Program-made: the position numbers and the translations under genes
In this document: positions 1 through 8,779 of the stretch, in pieces
Layout: every line of letters starts with the position of its first letter
How positions within the stretch are numbered: position 1 is the stretch's first letter
Notes under the pieces: generated by a model
What the model was told of the DNA's origin: nothing
Seen by the model: the letters and a program-made list of their open reading frames with translations, nothing else
The model's database searches: none
Origin: Gammaproteobacteria bacterium
GTDB lineage: Bacteria; Pseudomonadota; Gammaproteobacteria; Pseudomonadales; Azotimanducaceae
Length of the DNA: 64,000 nucleotides
Direction: 5' to 3'
Assembly (NCBI GenBank): GCA_009840545.1
Contig: VXNM01000011.1
Coordinates: forward strand, 124,001 to 188,000

Positions 1-3
1 CGA

Positions 4-1827
4 ATGACCAAATACAACGATTTCGTAATTCGATTTGCGAATGTCAATGGATCGGGTTCTGCTAGTGCGAACAGCATGTTTGCAAAAGCGCTCTTTCGCA
101 TGGGTGTGCCTGTGGCAACCCGCAACATTTTCCCTTCCAATATTCAAGGACTTCCAACTTGGTTCGAAGTCCGGGCGACCGAGAAGGGCTACTTCGGTCG
201 ACGTGAAGACGTGGACATCATGGTTGCCATGAATGCGGAAACCTACGAGGAAGATGTTGAGTGTCTGGCTAGCGGAGGCTACTTGGTATACGACAACACT
301 CGTCCACGCCCGCGGACACTCGAACGACAGGATGTTGTCGACGTCGGAATCCCTATCACTAAACTGATTTTGCCCGAATTCAGCGATCCGAAACAGCGGC
401 AACTATTTAAGAACATTGTGTACTTGGGTGCGTTGTCGGCACTATTGAACATAGACTTCAAAGTGCTTACAGGAATGGTGTCGATGCAATACAAGGGCAA
501 GGATGCACTCATTCAGCCCAATATTCATGCGATGGAGATTGGACGAAACTATGCGTTCAAGTATCTGGACTGTCCATTTGAGTTTCAAGTAAGGTACTCC
601 GAATTGGCCAAGGACAAAATCTTGGTTGACGGCAATGAATCAGCGGCCCTAGGCGCTATCTATGGGGGCGCAACGTTTTGCGCTTGGTATCCCATCACGC
701 CATCCACTTCGGTTGCAGAGGCCTTTGAGAAACACGCGCAAAAGCTTCGTGTTGATGAAGATACAGGCACCAAAAAGTATGCCGTGATCCAATCTGAGGA
801 CGAACTAGCCGCGCTCGGAATGGTGATTGGTGCGGGATGGAATGGTGCTCGTGCCTTTACTGCCACATCAGGACCCGGAATATCTCTCATGAACGAGTTC
901 TTGGGTTTGGCTTACTTTGCGGAAATACCTGCGGTGTTGTTCGACATTCAGAGAGTAGGACCTTCGACCGGTATGCCGACGCGAACGCAACAGTCCGACC
1001 TGTTGAGCGTTGCCTTCGCTTCCCACGGCGATACAAGGCATCCAATGCTTTTTCCGTCAACGCCCAAAGAGTGCTTCGACTTCGCCGCTGATGCCTTCGA
1101 CATCGCGGAACGCATTCAATCGCCAGTTGTAGTGATGAGCGACCTCGAACTGGGCATGAATGAATTGACATCGGATCAGTTCGAATGGGAAGACATTCGT
1201 AAGTACGATCGCGGAAAAGTCCTAACGGCTGATGACTTGGATCAAGTCGAGGACTATGGCAGATATGTCGACGTTGATTCGGATGGCATTGGGTATCGTA
1301 CGCTGCCTGGCACACATCCGAGTAAAGGTTCTTTCTTCACGCGAGGAACTTCGCGCGACGAGTATGCCGTATATACCGAAGCTCCGGATGCCTATAGCCA
1401 AAACATGGATCGTCTGAACCGGAAGTGGGAAACAATTCGAGCCCTGCTGCCTCGGAGCGAAGTCTCTTCAGCAAGCTATCGTGCTGGAATCATGTACTAC
1501 GGAACAACTGCAACGCCAATGAGTGAATCGTTGGCTTTGCTTGACGATTACGGTATTGAACTCGACACTTTGCGAATACGCGCATTTCCGATAGGTCACG
1601 AAGTCCGAGAGTTTATCGCCCAACACTCTATCGTTTTCCTTGTGGAACAGAATCGAGACGCACAGATGAAGACACTCATCGTCAATGATCTCGAACTAAA
1701 TGCCGATCAAATTTGCTCTATCTTGTACTACGGCGGCATGTCCATTTCAGCGGACTTCATCGTTAGCGAAGTACTGAACTACTACGAGCAAAACAAGGTG
1801 CCTCGGCTCAAAGAGGTTTCGTCATGA
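4..1827 (+). CDS. korA: 2-oxoacid:ferredoxin oxidoreductase, fused gamma/alpha subunit
   Basis: This is the large subunit of a two-subunit 2-oxoacid:acceptor oxidoreductase, which oxidises 2-oxoacids such as 2-oxoglutarate or pyruvate to the acyl-CoA and passes electrons to ferredoxin in the cytoplasm. Residues 1-190 form the gamma domain (GSGSASANSMFAKAL near the start). The alpha, pyrimidine-binding domain begins near residue 205 and carries YPITPSTSVAE at about residue 229, a signature of the family. The length of 607 residues is normal for the gamma-alpha fusion. The stop overlaps the next gene's ATG by 4 bp, so the two subunits are coupled. The ATG lies 3 bases from the window edge and the frame is open to the edge, so a few more residues upstream are possible. 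Substrate preference cannot be read from the sequence. Confidence 0.92.
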   Translation: MTKYNDFVIRFANVNGSGSASANSMFAKALFRMGVPVATRNIFPSNIQGLPTWFEVRATEKGYFGRREDVDIMVAMNAETYEEDVECLASGGYLVYDNTRPRPRTLERQDVVDVGIPITKLILPEFSDPKQRQLFKNIVYLGALSALLNIDFKVLTGMVSMQYKGKDALIQPNIHAMEIGRNYAFKYLDCPFEFQVRYSELAKDKILVDGNESAALGAIYGGATFCAWYPITPSTSVAEAFEKHAQKLRVDEDTGTKKYAVIQSEDELAALGMVIGAGWNGARAFTATSGPGISLMNEFLGLAYFAEIPAVLFDIQRVGPSTGMPTRTQQSDLLSVAFASHGDTRHPMLFPSTPKECFDFAADAFDIAERIQSPVVVMSDLELGMNELTSDQFEWEDIRKYDRGKVLTADDLDQVEDYGRYVDVDSDGIGYRTLPGTHPSKGSFFTRGTSRDEYAVYTEAPDAYSQNMDRLNRKWETIRALLPRSEVSSASYRAGIMYYGTTATPMSESLALLDDYGIELDTLRIRAFPIGHEVREFIAQHSIVFLVEQNRDAQMKTLIVNDLELNADQICSILYYGGMSISADFIVSEVLNYYEQNKVPRLKEVSS

Positions 1828-2879
1828 CCTTTGTCAAAAAGCCCGAAATTCATCATCCATTGTTGACCGTAAATGAATTGGGACTGAAACGTCGTGACTA
1901 CGAAGGACTGGTGTCTACGTTATGTGCAGGTTGTGGGCACGATTCCGTGAGTGCCGCAATAATCCAAGCGTGTAGTGAATTGTCACTCCCTCCACATCGT
2001 TTTGCAAAACTGTCCGGTATCGGATGTTCATCAAAGACTCCAAGCTATTTCTTGAGTAATTCTCATGGATTCAACTCGGTTCACGGACGAATGCCGTCGG
2101 TTGCGACCGGCGCAAATATTGCGAACCGCGATTTGATCTACATCGGTGTCTCTGGAGATGGAGACAGTGCATCCATTGGGTTGGGACAGTTTGCCCATGC
2201 AGTTCGGCGCAAGATCAACATGCTATATATCGTCGACAACAATGGAACCTACGGGCTAACAAAAGGGCAGTTTTCTGCAACCAACGATTACGGCTCTACA
2301 AGCAAGAGAGGTGTGCCAAACCTCTATTCACCAATTGATCTAGTCTGTATGGCACTTCAAATTGGCGCTAGCTTCGTCGCGAGAAGCTTTTCAGGCGACA
2401 AGAAGCAATTAGTTCCGTTAATTAAGGCGGCATTGCTTCACAACGGATTTTCTTTCATCGACATTATTTCTCCGTGTGTGATGTTCAACAATCATGATGG
2501 TTCTACCAAGAGTTATGGGCATGTACGTGATCATTCTGCGCCTATAGTCGATGCCGACTTCGTTGCACCTCACGAAGAGATCGAGGTTGATTACGCTCCA
2601 GGATCCACTGAAACTATAGATATGCCGGACGGTTCACGTTTGCGGCTTAGAAAACTCGAAGACTCCTACAACCCTAAAAATCGCGTAGATGCTTTGGCTT
2701 ACGTCCAACGAGCATTGGACGAGGGAGACGTAGTGACCGGCCTGCTTTACGTGGAGGAAGATCCCGCGGACCTTCACGAAGTATTAGAGACGCCGGAGGT
2801 TCCCCTGAGTGCTCTAACAGAGTCGGATCTCTGCCCTGGATCAGAAACTCTAGACTCAATCAATGCGAGTTTTAGATAA
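1824..2879 (+). CDS. korB: 2-oxoacid:ferredoxin oxidoreductase, beta subunit
   Basis: This is the thiamine-diphosphate-binding beta subunit that partners the preceding gene. The TPP/magnesium motif GDGDSASIGLGQ followed by DNNGTYGLTKGQ lies at about residues 111-140. The cysteines expected to hold the 4Fe-4S cluster are visible: CAGC near residue 35, GIGC near 66, and a later cysteine in ISPCVMFNNHDG. The start ATG overlaps the korA stop as ATGA. At 351 residues it is of normal length. It is followed by about 200 bp with no gene, so korAB looks like a two-gene operon, the upstream side being out of view. Confidence 0.92.
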   Translation: MTFVKKPEIHHPLLTVNELGLKRRDYEGLVSTLCAGCGHDSVSAAIIQACSELSLPPHRFAKLSGIGCSSKTPSYFLSNSHGFNSVHGRMPSVATGANIANRDLIYIGVSGDGDSASIGLGQFAHAVRRKINMLYIVDNNGTYGLTKGQFSATNDYGSTSKRGVPNLYSPIDLVCMALQIGASFVARSFSGDKKQLVPLIKAALLHNGFSFIDIISPCVMFNNHDGSTKSYGHVRDHSAPIVDADFVAPHEEIEVDYAPGSTETIDMPDGSRLRLRKLEDSYNPKNRVDALAYVQRALDEGDVVTGLLYVEEDPADLHEVLETPEVPLSALTESDLCPGSETLDSINASFR

Positions 2880-3087
2880 GAGTTTCACAAGCATCGCCTG
2901 AATAGCCTAGGTTGCATGTTTTGGGCAAGTCACGCTCAACAATACTCCCCGCGCGCTTGTTTATTTGACAATTGCTCATCAGTCCAAGATTTTGGGGTCT
3001 GAAGTCTGAGATCCGGCGTTTTTGCTTTACTAACAAGTTGTCTGAGAGTATCATTCTCCCTAGCTCCCCCCAACTCTGGATACCGAA

Positions 3088-4575
3088 TTGGCTCTAGAAC
3101 ATCTTGAAGACTACTTCCCGGATTGGAAGGAACGTGAATCGCTTGCAGAAGCGATGATTCCGATCATTGGAACGCTCTATCGGAAAAACGTAGTCACGTA
3201 TTGCTTTGGTCGCGCGTTGTACAACCAAAGTGTCACCGACATCATGCGTACACATCGATTTGTACGCCAAGTTGCCGAAAACGAACTGTCCGAGTTTGAG
3301 AGTTATCCAATTCTTAAAGCCGCATCTGAGTTGGACCTAGGCCCAGCTCATCTAGATCTTGGCCAATTGACTACAAAGCATATGGACTTAAGTGAGAATG
3401 GCAACGGCAAAGGAGCTCCAGACGTAGACAGGTTTGTGGCTTCCGAATGCTCACATGTTGTTGGGCGGCACATAAAGCCACTCTCGCAACCCCAAGATGT
3501 CGTTCTGTACGGATTTGGGCGGATAGGAAGACTGCTAGCACGTCTGTTGATCGAGAAAACTGGCGGTGGCGACCAGCTTCGGTTGCGTGCCATTGTGCTT
3601 CGTGAGGGACCTCCGGACGACTTAGAAAAGCGGGGAAGCCTCCTGCGCCGTGATTCGGTTCACGGTCCTTTCAAAGGAACCATTCGGATTGACGAAGAAA
3701 ATCAATGCCTAATCGCTAACGGGAACGTCATTCGCCTGATCTACTCGGATGATCCTGGCACCATTGACTACGAACAATACGGAATTCGCAACGCACTAAT
3801 CATTGACAATACCGGTGCTTGGAAAGATGAAGCCGGACTGTCAAGGCACCTTCAGTCGAAAGGGGCGGATCGAGTAATTGTGACTGCTGCTGGAAAAGGT
3901 TCGGTGCCCAATATCGTTTCAGGTATCAATTCTCACAGCCTGTCTCACAATCAGAAAATCCTATCGGCTTCGTCTTGTACTACAAATGCCATTGTTCCCG
4001 TATTGAAAGTGGTCGATTCAAAGTACGGAATCGCGCACGGCCATATGGAAACGGTACACGCATACACGCCCGACCAGAACTTGACGGACAACTTTCACAA
4101 AAAAGACAGGAGAGGCCGCGGGGCTCCATTAAACCTTGTAATTACCGAAACGGGCGCTTCAAAAGCTGTGGCTAACTTACTTCCTGAACTGGAAGGAAAG
4201 CTGACTGGAAACGCGATCAGAGTTCCTACACCAAACGTCTCTTTGGCTTGCCTCAACCTAACTCTTGAGACAGATACAAGCGAAGACGAACTAAATACAT
4301 TTCTCCGAGACGTTTCTTTATTCTCTCCCATGCAAAGGCAAATCGATTTCACTCAAGCAACAGAAGTGGTTTCATCAGACTTCGTCGGCAATCGACACGC
4401 CTGTGTAATTGACGGTAGAGCCACCATAGTCGACGGCGGAAATAGGGCTCAGATTTATGCATGGTACGACAACGAATTCGGCTATTGCTGTCAAGTAGTT
4501 CGTGTAGTTCAAAAGTGGGCGGGAATCAAATATCCGCTTGTACCCGTGGATATCGAAGAAATGGGGTTCGCCTAA
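3088..4575 (+). CDS. gap: glyceraldehyde-3-phosphate dehydrogenase, long form
   Basis: This is an NAD(P)-dependent glyceraldehyde-3-phosphate dehydrogenase of central carbon metabolism. About 135 N-terminal residues, absent from the standard 330-residue enzyme, precede the Rossmann motif LYGFGRIGRL near residue 140. The catalytic cysteine sits in SASSCTTNAIVP near residue 297 and the paired histidine region HAYTPDQNL follows. The C-terminal WYDNEFGYCCQVV is typical of the family. The long form of about 480-500 residues is known from Gammaproteobacteria. No ATG fits the N-terminus: TTG at 3088 gives MALEHLEDYFPDW, an in-frame CTG lies 12 bp upstream, and a stop at 3061 rules out more. No strong ribosome binding site is visible. 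The gene stands alone. Confidence 0.9.
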   Translation: MALEHLEDYFPDWKERESLAEAMIPIIGTLYRKNVVTYCFGRALYNQSVTDIMRTHRFVRQVAENELSEFESYPILKAASELDLGPAHLDLGQLTTKHMDLSENGNGKGAPDVDRFVASECSHVVGRHIKPLSQPQDVVLYGFGRIGRLLARLLIEKTGGGDQLRLRAIVLREGPPDDLEKRGSLLRRDSVHGPFKGTIRIDEENQCLIANGNVIRLIYSDDPGTIDYEQYGIRNALIIDNTGAWKDEAGLSRHLQSKGADRVIVTAAGKGSVPNIVSGINSHSLSHNQKILSASSCTTNAIVPVLKVVDSKYGIAHGHMETVHAYTPDQNLTDNFHKKDRRGRGAPLNLVITETGASKAVANLLPELEGKLTGNAIRVPTPNVSLACLNLTLETDTSEDELNTFLRDVSLFSPMQRQIDFTQATEVVSSDFVGNRHACVIDGRATIVDGGNRAQIYAWYDNEFGYCCQVVRVVQKWAGIKYPLVPVDIEEMGFA

Positions 4576-4733
4576 TTGGGCGCGTAGAAAGAGTTGCCTC
4601 AGTAGAAGTTACTGTGGTCGGCTGGTCCCCATTTCTTGTCGATTCGAATTTTGATTAAAGATAAGATCAATTGCTATGATTACGACAATGCTCCGCAATC
4701 GCCGAGATCAACACTCTTGAGGGTAGCACTACG

Positions 4734-5132
4734 ATGATGCTCCTTGCGGTCGCTCTGTTCCTCGTTATTGTTGTCGTAGCAGTGTGGACCAAACACACGC
4801 GAGACGCTCGAATCCAGTGGATTAAGGACCTCGACCTCATGGGGACTTGGGAACTGGATACTTCAAAGTCCGATGATCCCCCTACGAGCATTCGATTCAC
4901 TGGAAATTTAGACTCAGGTGACTTTCGCCTGGAGTCCGCGGGAGAAGAGGTCAGCGGCACGTGGAGACTCTCAGGAACTTCGTTGGTCATGAACAATGAA
5001 GAATCCGGAGACCTCGAGTATGAAATCCGTTTGTTTGAACATGGCTCGATCGGTATTCACGGGTCTGGTCGAGAACGACAAGTGTTCAAGAAACGTATCG
5101 AAAACATAGTGCCTTTACGGCGTCGCTCTTAA
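4734..5132 (+). CDS. small membrane-anchored protein of unknown function
   Basis: I do not recognise this 132-residue protein. It has one N-terminal membrane segment (residues 3-19, MLLAVALFLVIVVVAV), and the rest is soluble with alternating polar and hydrophobic stretches (GTWELDTSKSD, GTWRLSGTSLVMN) that resemble repeated beta strands of a small lipocalin-like barrel. The second half, on either side of the membrane, would be predicted to face the periplasm if the N-in topology is right. The 3' end overlaps the convergent putP gene by 18 bp. The open frame, the composition and the clear anchor support a real gene; function is not inferable. Confidence 0.6.
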   Translation: MMLLAVALFLVIVVVAVWTKHTRDARIQWIKDLDLMGTWELDTSKSDDPPTSIRFTGNLDSGDFRLESAGEEVSGTWRLSGTSLVMNNEESGDLEYEIRLFEHGSIGIHGSGRERQVFKKRIENIVPLRRRS

Positions 5133-6554
5133 CCCCAATCGATCTTCGAGCCGCTCAAACAAGTCGTTAGCAGCTGGTTCTGGAAACATCCGAGCGACGA
5201 CATAGAGGGCAAGACTTGCCAATCCAAACGCTGGAAGTAACTCGTAGATATCGAATATGCCTCCCTTGAGGTAGTGCCAGGTAATTGTGACGACCATTCC
5301 GGTGACTATTGCTGCGATGAGTGACTTGCTCGTTGTTCCTCGGTAGAACAAGCTGAAAATCACACAAGAACCAAAGCTCGATCCTATACCCGCCCACGCT
5401 AGGCTCACAATATCGAAAATGCGGCTGTTTGGATCCAATGCGAACGACGCTGCCACCAGCGCTACAGCAATGACGCAGCCCCGACTCAGAAGTAGTTGCT
5501 TCGCTTGAGGATTTACAACGTCGTTGACGAGAACCGTGGATACAACCATAAGTTGGGAATCAACCGTGCTCATCACAGCAGCAAGAATTGCGGCAACCAC
5601 AATTCCGGCAATCCAGGGACTCAGCACGACTTCACTTAGAACTATTAGTGCTAGTTCTCCATCGGGAAGGACCGGAAACAGGACTATGGCTGCATAGCCA
5701 ACAGCGACAGCCCCGACACTCGACAATACCATCCACGACATTCCGATTGCTCGAGCTGAGTGCATCGCATTGGCTTCGCGTATCGCCATGAATCGCGCAA
5801 GAATGTGAGGTTGGCCGAAGTACCCCAATCCCCATGCTAGGAGACCGATTACTCCCAGGATTGAATAGGCTCCCCAATTCCATGTGTTTTGAGTAGCCTC
5901 GACTGTAGCTTCGCCAAGACTTGGGTCCACGTTGAAGTCGAAGGATAGTGCTATGGTGGGTACAGCGACTAGGACGACCATCATCAGCAAGGCTTGAAAG
6001 GTATCGGTCCAACTGACTGCAAGAAAACCTCCTATCGCTGTATAGGTCATAACAACAGCAACGCCCACCAACAGTCCCCACATGTACTCGATTCCTAGAA
6101 CTGATTCGAACAGTTTTGCGCTTGCAACAAATCCAGCCGACACATATACCGTGAAGAAGACTATTAGCGCAATGCTGGCAACAATTGCCAATGACTTCGA
6201 TGTCGCGCCGGTACGCAAGGCGAGGAATTGCGGAATCGTAATGGCATCGCCATACAACGTGCTCGCAACACGCAATCGATTTGCAACATAGGTCCAGTTG
6301 ATCCACGCGCCGACTACTAGTCCGACGAGAATCCAGCTTTCCACCAAACCGGCCACGTAGATGGCTCCGGGCAATCCAAGAAGCAGCCATCCGGACATGT
6401 CACTGGCTCCAGCCGATAGTGCCGTAACGGAGCTAGACAAAGATCTCCCTCCGATCGAATAGTCGTTCATGTTGGAGGTTCGAGTGCCCGCGTAGATGGC
6501 GATCATCACTAAGACTAGGAGATATCCGATAAAGGACGGCAGCAGTTCGTACAT
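5115..6554 (-). CDS. putP: sodium/proline symporter
   Basis: This is an inner-membrane sodium:solute symporter of the SSS family that imports proline as osmolyte or carbon and nitrogen source. The start (MYELLPSFIGYLLVLVMIAI) is the first of about 13 predicted helices. Family signatures are visible: DYSIGGRSLSSSVTALSAGASDMSGWLLLGLPGA near residues 30-65 (read in two adjoining halves), and GYFGQPHILARFMAI in the middle of the protein. The length of 479 residues is close to the usual 490-500. It is a monocistronic gene convergent with the small membrane protein; no PutA is nearby, so proline specificity rests on similarity only. Confidence 0.88.
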   Translation of the reverse strand: MYELLPSFIGYLLVLVMIAIYAGTRTSNMNDYSIGGRSLSSSVTALSAGASDMSGWLLLGLPGAIYVAGLVESWILVGLVVGAWINWTYVANRLRVASTLYGDAITIPQFLALRTGATSKSLAIVASIALIVFFTVYVSAGFVASAKLFESVLGIEYMWGLLVGVAVVMTYTAIGGFLAVSWTDTFQALLMMVVLVAVPTIALSFDFNVDPSLGEATVEATQNTWNWGAYSILGVIGLLAWGLGYFGQPHILARFMAIREANAMHSARAIGMSWMVLSSVGAVAVGYAAIVLFPVLPDGELALIVLSEVVLSPWIAGIVVAAILAAVMSTVDSQLMVVSTVLVNDVVNPQAKQLLLSRGCVIAVALVAASFALDPNSRIFDIVSLAWAGIGSSFGSCVIFSLFYRGTTSKSLIAAIVTGMVVTITWHYLKGGIFDIYELLPAFGLASLALYVVARMFPEPAANDLFERLEDRLGLRATP

Positions 6555-6665
6555 GGTCAGATCCTAAAGTGCAAAAACACTACTTCAAGAGATTCTAATG
6601 CCGATGAATGGTGCGAGCGCTCTTATTCATTCCTATTCGGAGTAGCTTCGTAAAATGTCAGTCGT

Positions 6666-7568
6666 ATGGAAGGGAAGCTATCAGACCTGCTCGGCAGGGC
6701 GGAACGGGTGCTGGAACGACTGGAGAGGTTGTTTCCGCAACACAATGCCGTCGATTGGAAAACTACCATTGCCGCCACTTGGATTCATCGCTCTAGGAAC
6801 ACTGCATTTCACGCCGTCACAGATCTTGATCCGATCCGATTAGATGATTTGCTGGAGATTGATCGCCAACGCGAGGCTGTTGTCCAGAACACCGCACAGT
6901 TCTGCGCTGGTCTCCCAGCTAACAATGTCCTTCTATGGGGTGCCAGGGGAACGGGCAAGTCTTCCTTGATCCATGCGGTCGTAAACGAATTTGCTGACAA
7001 GGGACTACGCCTTGTTGAAGTCGACAAGAGATCGCTATCGGACATCGCGTTGCTTGCCGAAGGGCTGCAGAACAAACCTTTTCGCTTCCTCGTAGTGTGC
7101 GACGACCTATCTTTCGACGCAAACGACTCGGGATTCAAAGAACTCAAGAGCTCGCTAGAAGGCACGATCTTTGCAACGGTTAGCAATGTCTTGATCTACA
7201 TTACGTCCAATAGAAGGCACTTAGTCACTGAGCTTGCAAAAGAAAACCAACAATTGCAAGAGCAGGATCTGCACGGTGCCGAAGCGGTTGAGGAAAAGAT
7301 CTCACTATCGGATCGTTTTGGTTTGTGGCTATCTTTTCATCCGTTTGACCAAGATCAGTACTTGCGAGTAGTTCAGCATTGGCTTGGGTTCTTCTCAAAG
7401 CAATGCGACTTTTCCTGTGTATTTGATGACGAAGTTCGAACTAACGCACTCCGCTGGGCTCTAAACCGAGGAACGAGAAGCGGACGTACCGCTAATCACT
7501 TCGCACGAGCATGGATTAGTGCGAAGAGTCTTGAACGCTTGACTCAATCGGAATCTTTGAATACATGA
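6666..7568 (+). CDS. DUF815-family P-loop ATPase
   Basis: This is a soluble ATPase of the DUF815 (AAA-like) family, of unknown cellular role. The Walker A motif GARGTGKSSL is at about residue 97 and a Walker B-like FLVVCDDLSF at about 142. TSNRRHLV is the sensor-like arginine stretch that follows an asparagine, as in related AAA proteins. The 300-residue length matches the family. The last 4 bp overlap the ATG of the following beta-barrel gene, so the two are translated together; a shared function is suggested but not shown. The chosen ATG has no strong ribosome binding site. Confidence 0.8.
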   Translation: MEGKLSDLLGRAERVLERLERLFPQHNAVDWKTTIAATWIHRSRNTAFHAVTDLDPIRLDDLLEIDRQREAVVQNTAQFCAGLPANNVLLWGARGTGKSSLIHAVVNEFADKGLRLVEVDKRSLSDIALLAEGLQNKPFRFLVVCDDLSFDANDSGFKELKSSLEGTIFATVSNVLIYITSNRRHLVTELAKENQQLQEQDLHGAEAVEEKISLSDRFGLWLSFHPFDQDQYLRVVQHWLGFFSKQCDFSCVFDDEVRTNALRWALNRGTRSGRTANHFARAWISAKSLERLTQSESLNT

Positions 7569-8530
7569 GAAATCTCTCTTTCGCCATTGCGCTGTTTGCT
7601 CTCGCAAACTTCGGTATAGCAAGGGCGGACGAAATCGTTTTGCACAACGATGATCGTGTGTCGGGCGAATTGCGTGGAATTGCGGCGAACACTGTCTCTA
7701 TTCAGACGGCATATGCAGGTTTGTTGTTCTTGAGGCAAGAGAATGTTGCATTCATTGTTACGGAACAGCCATTTGTGGTAGTGATGAAGGATGGTCAGGA
7801 GAAAATTGTTTCGTTTGATGAATCGATTGATGTCTCGTCTGTTGTTCAGGCCCGTACATCCAACAACGTTTTGTCTCATCTGGGAACTTCCTGGTCAAAA
7901 CAGGTCACATTTTCTCTTGCAGGTACTAGAGGGAATAGCCAGACACAGAATTACGCCATAAATGGACAATCTCGACTGATCAGGCCCCGAAATGAGCATC
8001 TAGTAAGCCTTGCATATCTGCGGGAACACGTGGCAGACGAAACTCGCAAGGACACATTGGATCTAAAGTACGGTATCAGGTGGATTCGGGGAGGAAAATG
8101 GTTTAACACCGCAAATGTGGATTATTTTCGCGATCCGCTCAAAGAAGTGACTTGGCGAGCGGTTATCGGACTAGGCGGTGGCGCAAAGTTAGTAGATCAC
8201 TCGCAAGAGATGTTCTCTTTCGACGTTGCCGCTAGTGGAGTCTATGAAACCCTCGAAAATTTGCGTGAGGTATCGCCGGCAGTGAGAATTGGTACCGATT
8301 ACCAGAAATGGATGTTCGGGGGGCGAGTAGAGGCTTATCAGAACAATCGACTGCTTTGGATAACTCAAAAGAGCAATGGAGTACTTGATAGCGTAAACGG
8401 GATTAGGTTAGCTATTTCTGCACAGTTCAATTTCGACTTTCGGGCAACTGTTCAATACGAGACAGAACCAGCGGCGGATGTGAGTAATGCTGACTTTACG
8501 TACTCATTCGGTGTTGGCGTAATTTTCTAG
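7565..8530 (+). CDS. DUF481-family outer-membrane beta-barrel protein
   Basis: This is a secreted protein with a cleavable signal peptide (residues 1-21, ending FGIARA before DEIVLHNDDRVSG). The first 90 residues look like a small beta domain, with VLHNDDRVSGELRG as found at the N-terminus of many DUF481 proteins. From about residue 110 on there are regular alternating strands, with a final GVGVIF ending in an aromatic residue, the usual outer-membrane insertion signal. It is therefore predicted to be an outer-membrane barrel. The ATG overlaps the upstream ATPase stop (ATGA). No ligand can be inferred. Confidence 0.78.
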   Translation: MRNLSFAIALFALANFGIARADEIVLHNDDRVSGELRGIAANTVSIQTAYAGLLFLRQENVAFIVTEQPFVVVMKDGQEKIVSFDESIDVSSVVQARTSNNVLSHLGTSWSKQVTFSLAGTRGNSQTQNYAINGQSRLIRPRNEHLVSLAYLREHVADETRKDTLDLKYGIRWIRGGKWFNTANVDYFRDPLKEVTWRAVIGLGGGAKLVDHSQEMFSFDVAASGVYETLENLREVSPAVRIGTDYQKWMFGGRVEAYQNNRLLWITQKSNGVLDSVNGIRLAISAQFNFDFRATVQYETEPAADVSNADFTYSFGVGVIF

Positions 8531-8541
8531 CCGACATCCCG

Positions 8542-8569
8542 TTGAACTCACAACGCAAAACCGTAAAAT
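8542..8569 (+). promoter_or_regulatory. sigma-70 promoter of tRNA-Glu
   Basis: TTGAAC at 8542-8547 and TAAAAT at 8564-8569 are separated by 16 bp, close to the sigma-70 consensus. The tRNA 5' end lies 11 bp after the -10 box, so transcription would begin just before or at the mature tRNA. Confidence 0.65.
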
Positions 8570-8580
8570 GCACGCCCAAC

Positions 8581-8656
8581 GTCCCCTTCGTCTAGTGGCC
8601 CAGGACACTGGGTTTTCATCCCAGCAACAGGGGTTCGACTCCCCTAGGGGACGCCA
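8581..8656 (+). tRNA. tRNA-Glu (anticodon UUC)
   Basis: A complete cloverleaf is visible. The acceptor arms GTCCCCT and AGGGGAC pair fully. The anticodon stem CTGGG/CCCAG encloses TTTTCAT with anticodon TTC, which reads GAA and GAG. The T arm contains GGTTCGACTCC. The discriminator G and the CCA end are encoded. No other tRNA is adjacent and I see no terminator hairpin after it. Confidence 0.95.
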
Positions 8657-8779
8657 CTTCCTCCGAACCTAGACTAATAGGGCGTTCATGAACTGCAAGA
8701 GTTCGAATGTCTCTGTGCGTAAACTCTCAGTGGTTGACCGCACAACAAATACTAGACTCAAACTTTTCTGAACTTGTCG

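Noticed and set aside
2880-3087. Possible promoter (TTGACA at 2965-2970) before the GAPDH gene
   Set aside because: The -35 box is perfect but the -10 at the right distance reads GATTTT, too weak to call.
5632-6390. 252-codon frame on the minus strand inside putP
   Set aside because: It lies wholly within putP in another frame, its product is rich in Cys, Arg and Ser, and has no family features.
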